Below are positions 9,018 through 16,685 of a stretch of DNA of 64,000 bases, piece after piece; within the stretch, counting starts at the first letter, position 1, and every line of letters starts with the position of its first letter. Source of the stretch: JAZKFT01 sp040386335 (GTDB lineage Bacteria; Bacteroidota; Bacteroidia; Chitinophagales; Chitinophagaceae); the NCBI GenBank assembly GCA_040386335.1, contig JAZKFT010000046.1, positions 1 through 64,000 on the forward strand, in the 5' to 3' direction. Under the pieces are notes generated by a model. That model saw only the letters and a program-made list of their open reading frames with translations. It did no database searches and was not told the origin of the DNA. The position numbers were made by a program, and so were the translations under genes.

Positions 9018-9284
9018 AGGGATGTTTTATTTAGCGACCCTTTGTCGACAATATACGAACATTGGTTGCTTACCCTTTAAAAATTGAATCTAGATGAAAC
9101 TGTAAGAATTCGTTTCTAGGATAATATTTTTGAGCAAGTAAATAATAGCTAAAAGTGCGACCAAATTTTCAAATGTCTTCCTGAAAAGAATATTTTTTGT
9201 CTGAAGATATTAGCTTCCCCTGCAGTAGATATTTCGCGACAGGTTATGAGCGTTTATAAATACATACCTTGTTTCTACGGATCA

Positions 9285-10184
9285 TTAATGTGCCGGAATG
9301 TTTTCAATAAGGTTATGTCTATGCATGGCCAAATATTCAAAATTGTATTGGCTTAAGTTGTGAATTCTTTCCTTGCCTGTGACACCAATCTTTACGAACT
9401 CTTTTTCCTCAATCCTTGTCGACAAAATTATTTTACCGGTATTTTCGAAACTAATCAGATTTCTATCAAACAGGGCATCATAAGTCGGGGACAGCAATAG
9501 TCCATTGTGGACATCTAATCTTTGATTGTCGTTAGCTTTAACCCATGGTAGTATATGGGAAGCAATCAAGACATTTATTTTATCAAATCCAGTAACAGCA
9601 CATTTGTATTCCCACCTATGGATTATCCGTTTCCTATATGCACCATGTCCGATACGTGAAGTAACCAGACCTTGCCTTTCAGTGGCATTTGGATTGATCT
9701 CATAATCGGGATCTGCATCAGCGAAAACAGGCAGCATATCAAACAAAGACCGTTGAATTGGAATAACAGCACCCATTTTCTTAAAGAAAAATCTGATTCC
9801 TTGCCGCATTTGTCCGGCCCTGTCCGGCGTTTCAAAATAATCAGAATCAAACAACTCAACTTCGCAAATAAACCTAGCCTCTCCATTGCCTTCAGATTCG
9901 AAAAGAAAGACACGTTTTCCTCGATTTATATGTTCCCTAAGCGCAAGGTTCCCTTTAATAAACCTCATATCCCCTAACTGTCCCTCTCCAGTATAACTAA
10001 ATACATTAGGATTATCCCACCCATCTTTGTAACCATGCTGTTCACCTGTCTTTCCAGAAAATATAAAAATATACGGATGACTTGCAGAAGGAGTTATTCC
10101 ACTTTGCCAGTTACCCCCATATTTTAAGTGAATATCTGTGCGCCTGTTATATAGCTGATTTGGAATAAATGGCAATTGCAACAT
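9285..10184 (-). CDS. HNH endonuclease, probable restriction enzyme
   Basis: 299 aa. The C-terminal third is an HNH domain: YKCAVTG, then ASHILPW (first His), then HNGLLLSPTYDALFD (Asn and Asp). The N-terminal part (IFIFSGKTGEQHGYKDGW, FSYTGEGQLGDM) resembles the DNA-recognition portion found in other HNH restriction enzymes, possibly SRA/YDG-like; this is a weaker call. It lies 56 nt downstream of, and on the same strand as, a C5 cytosine methyltransferase, the expected layout for a type II system, or a modification-dependent nuclease if the SRA-like reading is right. Confidence 0.85.
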   Translation of the reverse strand: MLQLPFIPNQLYNRRTDIHLKYGGNWQSGITPSASHPYIFIFSGKTGEQHGYKDGWDNPNVFSYTGEGQLGDMRFIKGNLALREHINRGKRVFLFESEGNGEARFICEVELFDSDYFETPDRAGQMRQGIRFFFKKMGAVIPIQRSLFDMLPVFADADPDYEINPNATERQGLVTSRIGHGAYRKRIIHRWEYKCAVTGFDKINVLIASHILPWVKANDNQRLDVHNGLLLSPTYDALFDRNLISFENTGKIILSTRIEEKEFVKIGVTGKERIHNLSQYNFEYLAMHRHNLIENIPAH

Positions 10185-10240
10185 TGTTCTTAAAATAACA
10201 TCTTTTAAGGCTGAACCGGAAAACTAAAGATAGTCCATTC

Positions 10241-11134
10241 TCATTTGTTAAAATATTTCATCACCACCTCCCCAACCCACCTACCCATATCCACCGGAAC
10301 TGCATTCCCAATAAGTCTGTATGAACTCCTTTTGTTTACGAAATGAAAATCATCTGGAAAGCCTTGCAACCTTGCGTACTCCCTTATCGAAAACGGTCTT
10401 ATCCCAAACTCATTTGCTCTGTCTTTTACAAGCCTCGTACTTAAATCCTTTGCATAATGGGCTACGCAGGTTGGAGCTATCGCACCATCTAGTTCAGGGT
10501 CGATGATAATTGGAAAATCTCTGTAACCACCTTTGATCCTTTTAATTACATAAGCAGGTAAATCAACTGCTGGATTCTGTTCTAATATGCTTTTTATGGA
10601 AGGCACTTTACTTTTTGGGTTTGGTGCTGCAATCGTATACTTTTTTCTGGATCCAATTAGTATCAACCTTTTTCTCCGTTGTGGTAGCCAGATAGCTGCA
10701 TCAACAGGACAAAAAACCTTTACATAGTAATCCGGCAGCTTAGTCATTGCTTCCATTACAACCTGAAATTTTTTCATGCCTGGTACGTTTTCTACAACAT
10801 ACATTTCCGGTTTTTCAATGGCAATGTGCCGAAAGAAATGAAGGAATAAATCATCGCCTGTACGGGTACCATGTATGTCTGCAATCGGCGAATATTTTGT
10901 GCATGGATAAGTGCCGACAATTATATCAGTTGACGGTTGCTCCAAAACCGTTTTGTCTTTTATGTCAGTTGTTAATATGGAATGCGAAAAGTAATGACTG
11001 TTCATCGTCATACAATCAGTTGCTTCCGGATCAAGGTCAAGTGACTGAACTATGTTTACCCCGGCCTGAATCAATCCTAATTCCATTCCGCCACACCCCG
11101 AAAAATAGCCTTTGGCTGTTGGTTTATACATCAT
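10241..11134 (-). CDS. DNA (cytosine-5-)-methyltransferase
   Basis: 297 aa from the ATG at 11134; another ATG follows at once (11131), and a longer reading to 11179 adds 15 residues before the family start. Motifs seen are I (FSGCGGMELG, residues 11-20), IV with catalytic Cys78 in GTYPCTKYSP, VI (ENVPG, 115-119), VIII (QRRKRLILIG) and X (YRLIGNAVPVDMGR). In motif IV the usual PPCQ is YPCT, an uncommon form. The variable region between VIII and IX is short. The enzyme should protect host DNA against the neighbouring HNH nuclease; the target sequence cannot be read from the gene. Confidence 0.93.
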   Translation of the reverse strand: MMYKPTAKGYFSGCGGMELGLIQAGVNIVQSLDLDPEATDCMTMNSHYFSHSILTTDIKDKTVLEQPSTDIIVGTYPCTKYSPIADIHGTRTGDDLFLHFFRHIAIEKPEMYVVENVPGMKKFQVVMEAMTKLPDYYVKVFCPVDAAIWLPQRRKRLILIGSRKKYTIAAPNPKSKVPSIKSILEQNPAVDLPAYVIKRIKGGYRDFPIIIDPELDGAIAPTCVAHYAKDLSTRLVKDRANEFGIRPFSIREYARLQGFPDDFHFVNKRSSYRLIGNAVPVDMGRWVGEVVMKYFNK

Positions 11135-11164
11135 TTTGATTTTTGCAAATTTGGAATTTCTACA

Positions 11165-11187
11165 CCTAAAAAGATGCATGCTTTAGG
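11165..11187. promoter_or_regulatory. Imperfect palindrome between divergent R-M genes
   Basis: CCTAAA (11165-11170) and TTTAGG (11182-11187) flank a central ATGCAT. The site lies between the methyltransferase and DUF3883 genes, which are transcribed away from each other. Operator-like symmetry at this place would suit control of both promoters, but no controller gene is visible, so this is a weak call. Confidence 0.25.
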
Positions 11188-11252
11188 ACACAATGTAGCA
11201 GGTATATTTGTCGGTACATTTGCTTTTAAGTCACGTTTGAAAAATATTAAAA

Positions 11253-12083
11253 ATGAGTCTTGATTGGACAAGGGAAGAAGTAATATTCATAGTAGCTGAC
11301 TACTTTGCAATGTTTGAAAAGGAACTAACCAATCAGAATTACAATAAGTCAGAACACAGGCGTACACTTTCAAATTTTCTCAACGACCGAGAAAATGCAA
11401 TTGAATTTAAGCATCAAAATATTAGTGGTGTATTAGCACAAATGGGCCTGCCATTTATTAAAGGATACAAACCATTATTTCATAAGCAGCAATTACTCGA
11501 AGACGAAGTAATCCTCTTTTTAAATGCTGCCAAATCTATTTTTGAAAAGGAGTTTTTAAAGTTTGCAAATGATAAAGCAGAACAGATAAGCAAAGAAATT
11601 GACTTTGAAAAAATTGTAGCAAAAAGCCCAACTAAATCCAAAGCGACATATAAAGAACCAAGTTTTCTACCCATCAAAACTAATTATCTGGCTAAAGAAC
11701 AAGATAACCGTCTCTTAGGTGAAAAGGGTGAACAATTGGTTTTTGATTATGAAAAATGGAGACTGATAAAAGCTGGCAAAGATAGTCTTGCCAGTAAAAT
11801 TGAATGGGTATCAAAGGATAAGGGTGATGGATTGGGGTATGATATACTTTCAAGAAATAACAATGGTACTGATAAGTTTATTGAGGTAAAAACTACAAAA
11901 CTTGCTAAGGAAACTCCGTTTTATTTATCCCGTAATGAACTTGCCTTTGCGTCCACTAAGGGTAAAGAATTTTACTTGTACAGAGTTTTTAATTTTAAAG
12001 AAAACCCACAGTTTTTTATTAAACAAGGCACGTACGAAAGTTTTTGCCAACTTAAACCAGAATCATACATAGGGTTTTTCTAA
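11253..12083 (+). CDS. DUF3883 domain protein, probable restriction-linked nuclease
   Basis: 276 aa. The C-terminal half has the DUF3883 pattern: NRLLGEKGEQLVFDYE, then GLGYDILS with Asp197, then FIEVKTTK with Glu211 and Lys213. The D...ExK arrangement is that of PD-(D/E)XK nucleases. The N-terminal 100 residues (SLDWTREEVIFIVADYFAMF) match a helical domain often seen at the start of restriction-associated proteins. It is divergent from the methyltransferase, 118 nt away. It may be a second restriction component or a modification-dependent nuclease. Its stop codon overlaps the end of the vsr fragment on the other strand. Confidence 0.75.
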   Translation: MSLDWTREEVIFIVADYFAMFEKELTNQNYNKSEHRRTLSNFLNDRENAIEFKHQNISGVLAQMGLPFIKGYKPLFHKQQLLEDEVILFLNAAKSIFEKEFLKFANDKAEQISKEIDFEKIVAKSPTKSKATYKEPSFLPIKTNYLAKEQDNRLLGEKGEQLVFDYEKWRLIKAGKDSLASKIEWVSKDKGDGLGYDILSRNNNGTDKFIEVKTTKLAKETPFYLSRNELAFASTKGKEFYLYRVFNFKENPQFFIKQGTYESFCQLKPESYIGFF

Positions 12084-12226
12084 GCATTATCACCAGAGTG
12101 GCGAGAGTTGTTCGGCAACCCTAGTCCGTGCAGGTATTTCCGTACCAACATTTCAGGCTTTGTATTCTTGCCCTTAATGCGGCTCATATTGTAGCTGCGG
12201 GTTGCGGTATCGTGTACGTCGGCCAT
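12080..12226 (-). pseudogene. vsr: Truncated vsr (very short patch repair endonuclease), N-terminal remnant
   Basis: A 48-codon reading frame starts ATG GCC GAC GTA and gives MADVHDTATRSYNMSRIKG, then KNTKPEMLVRKYLHGLG. That is the start of a Vsr-type mismatch endonuclease (MADVHD...RS.NMSRIKGK.TKPE...R..L). After residue 36 the protein leaves the family (LPNNSRHSGDNA) and stops. All catalytic residues of Vsr lie further on and are missing. Vsr genes normally accompany C5 cytosine methyltransferases, repairing T:G mismatches left by 5-methylcytosine deamination, so this is a decayed member of the same island. The break lies within the last few dozen bases next to the DUF3883 stop. Confidence 0.8.
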
Positions 12227-12414
12227 TAGGTATCGTGCAAAGGTATTGGGCTATTGGTATGCCAGGTTTTATGAACTGGAGAATGGGGAGGCTTTTTAAT
12301 GGAAATTGGGGTTTTCCTTTTTGTATCGGGGCTCGTAAAACCCTGGCGGGGCGAAAACCAGCCCCGACAGGGTGGGGCCGCCGCCAATCCCCAAAAACCG
12401 CTTAATTTCCACCC
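12227..12414. other. Intergenic stretch, no gene recognised
   Basis: Between the vsr remnant and the ChaN-like gene I see no reading frame with family similarity. The sequence near 12325-12395 (CCTGGCGGGGCGAAAACCAG and CCGACAGGGTGGGGCC) is GC-rich compared with the surroundings but has no clear terminator. It presumably carries the promoter of the next gene. Confidence 0.4.
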
Positions 12415-13272
12415 ATGAAAAAAATGATGTTGGTGGTGCTGGCTGCCACGATGGTTGTAGCTGGTTTGGCACAAAAAGACAAACCGGCCTATACTATTTA
12501 CAATGCCAAAGGCAAGAAGGTTGCCTATAAAAAAATGCTGAGCCGGCTGATGGAGCATGATATGGTGTTGTTCGGCGAATTTCACAACAATGCCATTGCG
12601 CACTGGCTGCAACTGGAAGTGACCAAAGATTGTAAAGCAAGCCGCAGCCTAATACTCGGTGCCGAAATGCTGGAGCAGGACAACCAGCCGCAACTCGATT
12701 CATTTTTACGCGGTACCCTTAGCGCTAAAGGCCTCGACAGCAATGCGCGGCTCTGGAAAAACTATCCCACCGATTATGCGCCGCTGGTAAATTTTGCCAA
12801 AGAAAACATGATTGGTTTTGCCGCCACCAATATCCCCAGGCGCTATGCCAGCCTGGTGGCTAAAAGAGGATTCGGGGTTTTGGATAGCTTGCCTGCCAAA
12901 GAAAAAGCATGGATAGCACCACTGCCTATTGCCTACGACAGCAGCCTTCCCGGTTATAAAAATATGCTCACCATGATGGCCGGCCACGGTAGCGAAAACA
13001 TTGTGAGGGCGCAAGCTATCAAAGACGCTACCATGGCGCATTTTATCTTGAAATATTACAGGCCCGGCAACCTGTTTATCCATTACAACGGCAGCTACCA
13101 CAGCGAAAACTACGAGGGGATTGTATGGTATCTTAAAAAAGCCAGGCCGGATTTAAAGTACGTCACCATTACCACGGTGTCGCAAAAATACCTGGCCACC
13201 CTGCTCCCGGAAAACAAAGGCAAGGCTGATTTTATTATTGTGGTGGATGAGGATATGACGAATACTTATTAG
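12415..13272 (+). CDS. ChaN-family (haem-binding, Tiki-like) exported protein
   Basis: 285 aa with a signal peptide (MKKMMLVVLAATMVVAGLAQ). The ChaN/DUF399 signature is present: VLFGEFHNNAIAHWLQLEV near residue 45, LGAEMLEQDNQPQL near 82, and the C-terminal HYNGSYHSENYEGIVWYL. In Campylobacter, ChaN is an iron-regulated haem-binding lipoprotein; related proteins share the Tiki/TraB fold, whose GE and H residues (here GEFH) may be catalytic. No typical lipobox Cys is present, so it is probably periplasmic. It stands alone, downstream of the R-M island. Confidence 0.8.
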   Translation: MKKMMLVVLAATMVVAGLAQKDKPAYTIYNAKGKKVAYKKMLSRLMEHDMVLFGEFHNNAIAHWLQLEVTKDCKASRSLILGAEMLEQDNQPQLDSFLRGTLSAKGLDSNARLWKNYPTDYAPLVNFAKENMIGFAATNIPRRYASLVAKRGFGVLDSLPAKEKAWIAPLPIAYDSSLPGYKNMLTMMAGHGSENIVRAQAIKDATMAHFILKYYRPGNLFIHYNGSYHSENYEGIVWYLKKARPDLKYVTITTVSQKYLATLLPENKGKADFIIVVDEDMTNTY

Positions 13273-13322
13273 GGATTGGGGATTAGGGATTGGTTGATTA
13301 GTTGATTAGTTGATTGGTTTTG
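13269..13322. repeat. Short-period repeat after ChaN-like gene (TTGATTAG words)
   Basis: Immediately after the stop the sequence runs GGGATTGGGGATTAGGGATT, then GGTTGATTAGTTGATTAG and TTGATTGG: about six degenerate copies of an 8-nt word (GATTAGTT/GGATTAGG). No inverted partner arm was seen. It belongs to the group of post-stop arrays also seen at 7442, 16134, 22561, 31520, 37318, 39411 and 59617. Confidence 0.7.
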
Positions 13323-13384
13323 GAGGGTTACAAATTTATAAGGTGAAAAGGGGCAAGCCAGGTAATAAACTTGCCGCCCGCACT

Positions 13385-13446
13385 ACCACCCCTGCTTTTG
13401 CCTGGCCGGCAAAAGCTGTCCCTCCCGATGGATCGGGACGGGGAAT
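13385..13446 (+). repeat. 60-nt palindromic interspersed repeat, copy R1
   Basis: Contains two hairpins back to back: TGCTTTTGCCTGG/CCGGCAAAAGC and TCCCGATGGATCGGGA, framed by ACCACCCC and GGGGAA. The same element occurs inverted at 13558-13616 and in the same orientation at 14114-14174. Similarity to the third copy extends a few bases past the core (ATAGGTC). Confidence 0.85.
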
Positions 13447-13557
13447 ATAGGTCCGGGCTGCCTACAAATTTCCTGCTTTCATTGGTTGATGAATGCATCG
13501 ATCTCCCTCACCCATTACGACGGAGATTTCAAAATTAGTTGGAGGTACAGCACATTG

Positions 13558-13616
13558 TTCCCCGTCCCGATCCATCGGGAGGGACAGCTTTTGCCGACCA
13601 GGCAAAAGCAGGGTGG
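13558..13616 (-). repeat. 60-nt palindromic interspersed repeat, copy R2 (inverted)
   Basis: Reverse-complement copy of the element at 13385-13446. It lies 25 nt downstream of the stop of the DUF559 gene on the minus strand, so with R3 it brackets that gene as an inverted pair. Confidence 0.85.
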
Positions 13617-13641
13617 GAAGGCGGCGGCCTGGTTTTTAGGG

Positions 13642-14067
13642 CTACACCTTCCTATCTCTAAAAGGCCTTATACCTTTCTCTTGTTCCTGCACCTCAATCC
13701 AATCCAAAATCACTTGCTGCACATAGGTGATATGCTCCAACACCTCATCGTCCCAAAATCGCAACACGGTGTATCCTGCAGCTTGAAGATCTTGTTGTTT
13801 TCGTTTGTCCTTTTTCACCACATCGGCTTCAAAATGGGTGGCACCGTCTAGTTCTATCACCAGCATTAACTCCTTGCACATAAAATCGGCGATGTAGTGG
13901 AGAATGGGGCGCTGTCTTCTGAAAACATATCCTTTCATCAGGCCCGCTTTCAGCACATATTTCCAGAGGCATGATTCGGATTTGGTCAGGGTTTTACGCA
14001 ATTGGCCGGCGTGGGGTTGCAAGCGGTTGTTGTAGAGATAGTGGTTGTTTTTATTGGAGGGTGACAT
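13642..14067 (-). CDS. DUF559 endonuclease-domain protein
   Basis: 141 aa from the ATG at 14067 (MSPSNKNNHYLYNN). The longer reading to 14235 runs through repeat R3 and is rejected. The DUF559 core is complete: LRKTLTKSESCLWKYVLK, YVFRRQRPILHYIADFMC, then LVIELDGATHFE (Asp of IADF, Glu of IELDG) and YTVLRFWDDEVL. The fold is that of Vsr/PD-(D/E)XK nucleases, and the substrate is unknown. The gene sits alone between inverted copies of a palindromic repeat, which gives it the look of a small mobile cassette. Confidence 0.85.
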   Translation of the reverse strand: MSPSNKNNHYLYNNRLQPHAGQLRKTLTKSESCLWKYVLKAGLMKGYVFRRQRPILHYIADFMCKELMLVIELDGATHFEADVVKKDKRKQQDLQAAGYTVLRFWDDEVLEHITYVQQVILDWIEVQEQEKGIRPFRDRKV

Positions 14068-14113
14068 GAGATAGATGGTTTGGCTTTTACTATAATTGAC
14101 AGACGCCGACTTT

Positions 14114-14174
14114 ACCACCCCTGCTTTTGCCTGGCGGCAAAAGCTGTCCCTCCCGATGGATCGGGACGGGGAAC
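14114..14174 (+). repeat. 60-nt palindromic interspersed repeat, copy R3
   Basis: Direct copy of R1 with a one-base shorter hairpin (GCCTGGCGGC rather than GCCTGGCCGGC) and the inverse of R2. It lies 46 nt upstream of the DUF559 start codon, so the gene's promoter must lie within or next to it. Confidence 0.85.
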
Positions 14175-14233
14175 ATAGGTCGGGTGCCATCGAGTAAAGG
14201 CCATCATGCCGGGTGCGAATAGTAGTACGCATC

Positions 14234-14265
14234 AAAAAAGGTGAGTAACAATGCTCTCCTTTTTT
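14234..14265 (-). terminator. Hairpin terminator after the paralogous membrane-protein genes
   Basis: AAAAAAGGTGAG and CTCTCCTTTTTT pair with one mismatch around an 8-nt loop. On the minus strand the stem ends in a run of T, as expected for an intrinsic terminator of the two genes at 14371-15318, about 100 nt after the stop. Confidence 0.55.
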
Positions 14266-14370
14266 GGTATGAAGTCCAAATATGTTACACGGATAAACGA
14301 AAATTAGTTGTGGATTGAAAATGCATGCATCAAACTTAAATGCCCGAACCCGGAAACCCGAACATTGACC

Positions 14371-14844
14371 CTACTTTTTGTTATTAAAATGCTTGCCCAT
14401 ATCCTGTGCCTTTCCGGCGTCTTTCAGCGTGCCGATCATAAATACAACTACAAACACCTGGAAAATAAGGCCGTCGCCGAGGCGGATACTTTCAATTTTG
14501 AATACAAAATCTACTGTTGCCAGGGAGGCGTACAATAAAATACCCACGACGATCGCCGTAAATGGTTTTGATTTTGTCCAGATACCCAACCCTATAAAAA
14601 TGGCTGCTATTACTATAGAAATTAAAATGGTTTCCATAAGCGCCTTGCTTTTAAACAAGACTGCGGCTGTTATCCCAAATACGAGCTGAATGCCCCCTAC
14701 AACAAACAATTGGATGCGTGAAAACCGGATACTTTTCTCATAGGCCTCCTGCGAGAATTCTTCTCCTTCAAAAATGGTTTCCTGCTCATTGGTTTCTTCG
14801 TTCTGCCTGCCGTTTCCACCTTCCAATGATTTTGGGTTACCCAT
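14371..14844 (-). CDS. Uncharacterised membrane protein, paralogue 1
   Basis: 157 aa. An acidic, Gln/Glu-rich N-terminus (residues 1-40) leads to four hydrophobic segments: LFVVGGIQLVFGITAAVLF, ILISIVIAAIFIGLGIW, TAIVVGILLYASLATV and GLIFQVFVVVFMIGTL. The C-terminal tail is KDAGKAQDMGKHF. It aligns along its length with the protein encoded 10 nt upstream (shared EEFSQEAYEKSIR / GEFSLEGYDKSIR, GLGIWTKSKPFTAIV / GLGMWTKSKPYTAIV, and the NDAKEAQEM-type tail). The pair looks like a tandem duplication. No known family was recognised. Confidence 0.75.
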   Translation of the reverse strand: MGNPKSLEGGNGRQNEETNEQETIFEGEEFSQEAYEKSIRFSRIQLFVVGGIQLVFGITAAVLFKSKALMETILISIVIAAIFIGLGIWTKSKPFTAIVVGILLYASLATVDFVFKIESIRLGDGLIFQVFVVVFMIGTLKDAGKAQDMGKHFNNKK

Positions 14845-14853
14845 GTAGTAGTT

Positions 14854-15318
14854 TTACCGGTTGTCGAAATTCTTTTTCATTTCCTGGGCTTCTTTGGCGT
14901 CGTTAATAGATTTAGCCAGGTATACGATAATCACCACTTTCATGATAATTCCCTGACCAATCGAAGCCGGGTCTATGACCGCATTTAATATATGCAGTCC
15001 TACAAATAGTACCAGCCCTGTAACGATGGCCGTATAAGGCTTTGATTTCGTCCACATACCCAAACCAAAGAAAATAGCCGCCAGCACAACAGCTTCAACG
15101 ATGACAATAATAGCTTCGTCGCCGCCCTGCATTGCTCCAATAATAATACCAAACAGTAATTGCATGCCTGCCACTACAAACAACGCTGTACGGGCATTCC
15201 TGATGCTCTTGTCGTAGCCTTCCAGCGAAAACTCTCCGTCTTTAAAAATGGTGTCCTGCTCGTTGGATTTTAGCTCGGTAGCAGAATCCTGGTTGGGTAG
15301 TGATGTTTGGTTATCCAT
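14854..15318 (-). CDS. Uncharacterised membrane protein, paralogue 2
   Basis: 154 aa from the ATG at 15318 (MDNQTSLPNQDSATELKS). Same architecture as its downstream neighbour: acidic head, the GEFSLEGYDKSIR motif before the first membrane segment, four hydrophobic helices, and tail INDAKEAQEMKKNF. The two genes are 9 nt apart and share one operon. The start codon lies only 49 nt from the divergently transcribed exonuclease III gene, so both promoters are packed into or overlap that gap. Confidence 0.75.
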   Translation of the reverse strand: MDNQTSLPNQDSATELKSNEQDTIFKDGEFSLEGYDKSIRNARTALFVVAGMQLLFGIIIGAMQGGDEAIIVIVEAVVLAAIFFGLGMWTKSKPYTAIVTGLVLFVGLHILNAVIDPASIGQGIIMKVVIIVYLAKSINDAKEAQEMKKNFDNR

Positions 15319-15367
15319 GTTGGTATATTTTAGCAAGTATAAAATAATTAACCGAAACCATTGCACC

Positions 15368-16135
15368 ATGCGCATTATTAGTTACAACCTCAACGGCATT
15401 CGTGCCGCCATTAAAAAAGGATTAATAGACTGGATCAAAACCGATCCGGCAGATATCATTTGTTTCCAGGAAACCAAGGCTACACAGGGTGATGTAGACA
15501 TTAAAGAACTGGAAGCCATGGGCTTTCACCATCACTGGTTCAGCGCACAGAAAAAAGGCTATAGTGGCGTAGCAGTTTTTAGCAAAATAAAACCCGACCT
15601 CGTAAGCACCGGCACCGGCCATACCGACAGCGATTTTGAAGGCCGTGTGCTGCAGCTCGATTTTGGTGATATCCGGCTCATCAATGCCTATTTTCCCAGT
15701 GGTACAGCGGGAGATATCCGCCAAACCTATAAATACCAATGGCTGGATGAAATCTATGAATACCTGGATGAGATGAAGAAGACCCATCCCAAACTCATTC
15801 TCTGCGGCGATTATAATATTGCCCATAAAGAAATCGATATCCACGACCCCAAAGGCAATAAGAACTCCTCCGGTTTTTTACCCGAAGAGCGGGCCTGGAT
15901 GGATAAGTTTTTAGGCAATGGCTGGATAGATACTTTCCGCCATTTCAATGCAGACCCGCATCATTACAGCTGGTGGAGCCAGCGCTTCCCAACGGTAAGA
16001 GCGCAAAACAAAGGCTGGCGCATCGATTATATCACCGTTACCGAACCATTGAAAGCTTCTCTCAAAGGAGCCACAATATTACCCGATGTAAAACACAGCG
16101 ATCATTGCCCGATATTTTTGGAACTGGAAGCGTAA
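15368..16135 (+). CDS. xth: Exodeoxyribonuclease III
   Basis: 255 aa from the ATG at 15368, which gives the standard start MRIISYNLNGIRAAIKKG. Family motifs are present in order: NLNGIRAA (Asn8), FQETKA (metal-binding Glu), GYSGVAVFS, GDYNIAHKEIDIHDPK (catalytic Asp and Asn), SWWSQR, RIDYI (Asp) and SDHCPI (catalytic Asp-His). It is a repair enzyme cutting 5' to abasic sites and removing 3' blocking groups. It is full length for the family. The longer frame to 15248 overlaps the neighbour and is rejected. Confidence 0.96.
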   Translation: MRIISYNLNGIRAAIKKGLIDWIKTDPADIICFQETKATQGDVDIKELEAMGFHHHWFSAQKKGYSGVAVFSKIKPDLVSTGTGHTDSDFEGRVLQLDFGDIRLINAYFPSGTAGDIRQTYKYQWLDEIYEYLDEMKKTHPKLILCGDYNIAHKEIDIHDPKGNKNSSGFLPEERAWMDKFLGNGWIDTFRHFNADPHHYSWWSQRFPTVRAQNKGWRIDYITVTEPLKASLKGATILPDVKHSDHCPIFLELEA

Positions 16136-16190
16136 TGCAGAACGAATAATGCAGAACGCAGAACGCTGGACGCTTGAGGCTTGCGGCTTT
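16134..16190. repeat. Short-period repeat after xth (ATGCAGAACG words)
   Basis: Directly at the stop codon of xth the sequence is TAATGCAGAACGAATAATG, then CAGAACGCAGAACGCTGGAC and GCTTGAGGCTTGCGGC. Words of 6-11 nt (GCAGAACG, then GGACGC/GAGGC) repeat with drift. It is one of the post-stop arrays. No inverted arm was seen. Confidence 0.65.
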
Positions 16191-16685
16191 GGGTTTGGTG
16201 CTGTATAAATACGAGGCCCGGTGATGCAGCTTTGATTTTTTGCCCCTGGTCCCCTAAATGGATGCCTCTGTGCAGATACCCGGTCTTGTTTTAAAGAAAA
16301 GGTTACAGGTGGGAGCTTGTTTGGTTTGTCCGTTGGGGCAATACGAATATGGAGGCAACATAATGCAACAGACAGGTTACGGCGCTGGCGTAGAAAATAC
16401 AGTTGTTTATCATTCAAAAAAAACTTGCAAATCCTTGCCAGGCAAGCATGATAGCGATTTCAATGGAAAATTAACCTGACGCCAATGGGTACCTACGAGA
16501 AAGGCGGTGATATATTTTTAACATACGGACACTGATTCTACAAAACGGGTAGAGCCTACGGCACATAGCTGACGCCGTTTCAAAATAGGCCCATGTTATT
16601 GATCCGGGCAGGGTTTAAACTATAACGATGTAGCTTTGTCTATGGAACCGGCATAAGAATTTACCCATTCCAAAAATTGCCCTGC
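16191..16685. other. Long intergenic region before the ECF sigma gene, no gene recognised
   Basis: About 500 nt without a convincing reading frame on either strand; the translations found have no family features and poor composition. It should hold the promoter of the sigma-factor operon. I found no clear TAnnTTTG box close to 16686 and no hairpin terminator. Confidence 0.4.

Noticed and set aside
14068..14235. Longer start of the DUF559 protein
   Set aside because: The extra 56 codons translate repeat R3 and give no conserved protein sequence.
15248..15367. Upstream extension of exonuclease III
   Set aside because: It overlaps the divergent membrane-protein gene. The ATG at 15368 gives the conserved MRIISYNLNG start.
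16079..16417. Minus-strand reading frame of 112 codons downstream of xth
   Set aside because: It overlaps the xth end and the short-period repeat. Its composition is unlike a protein and no family features are seen.
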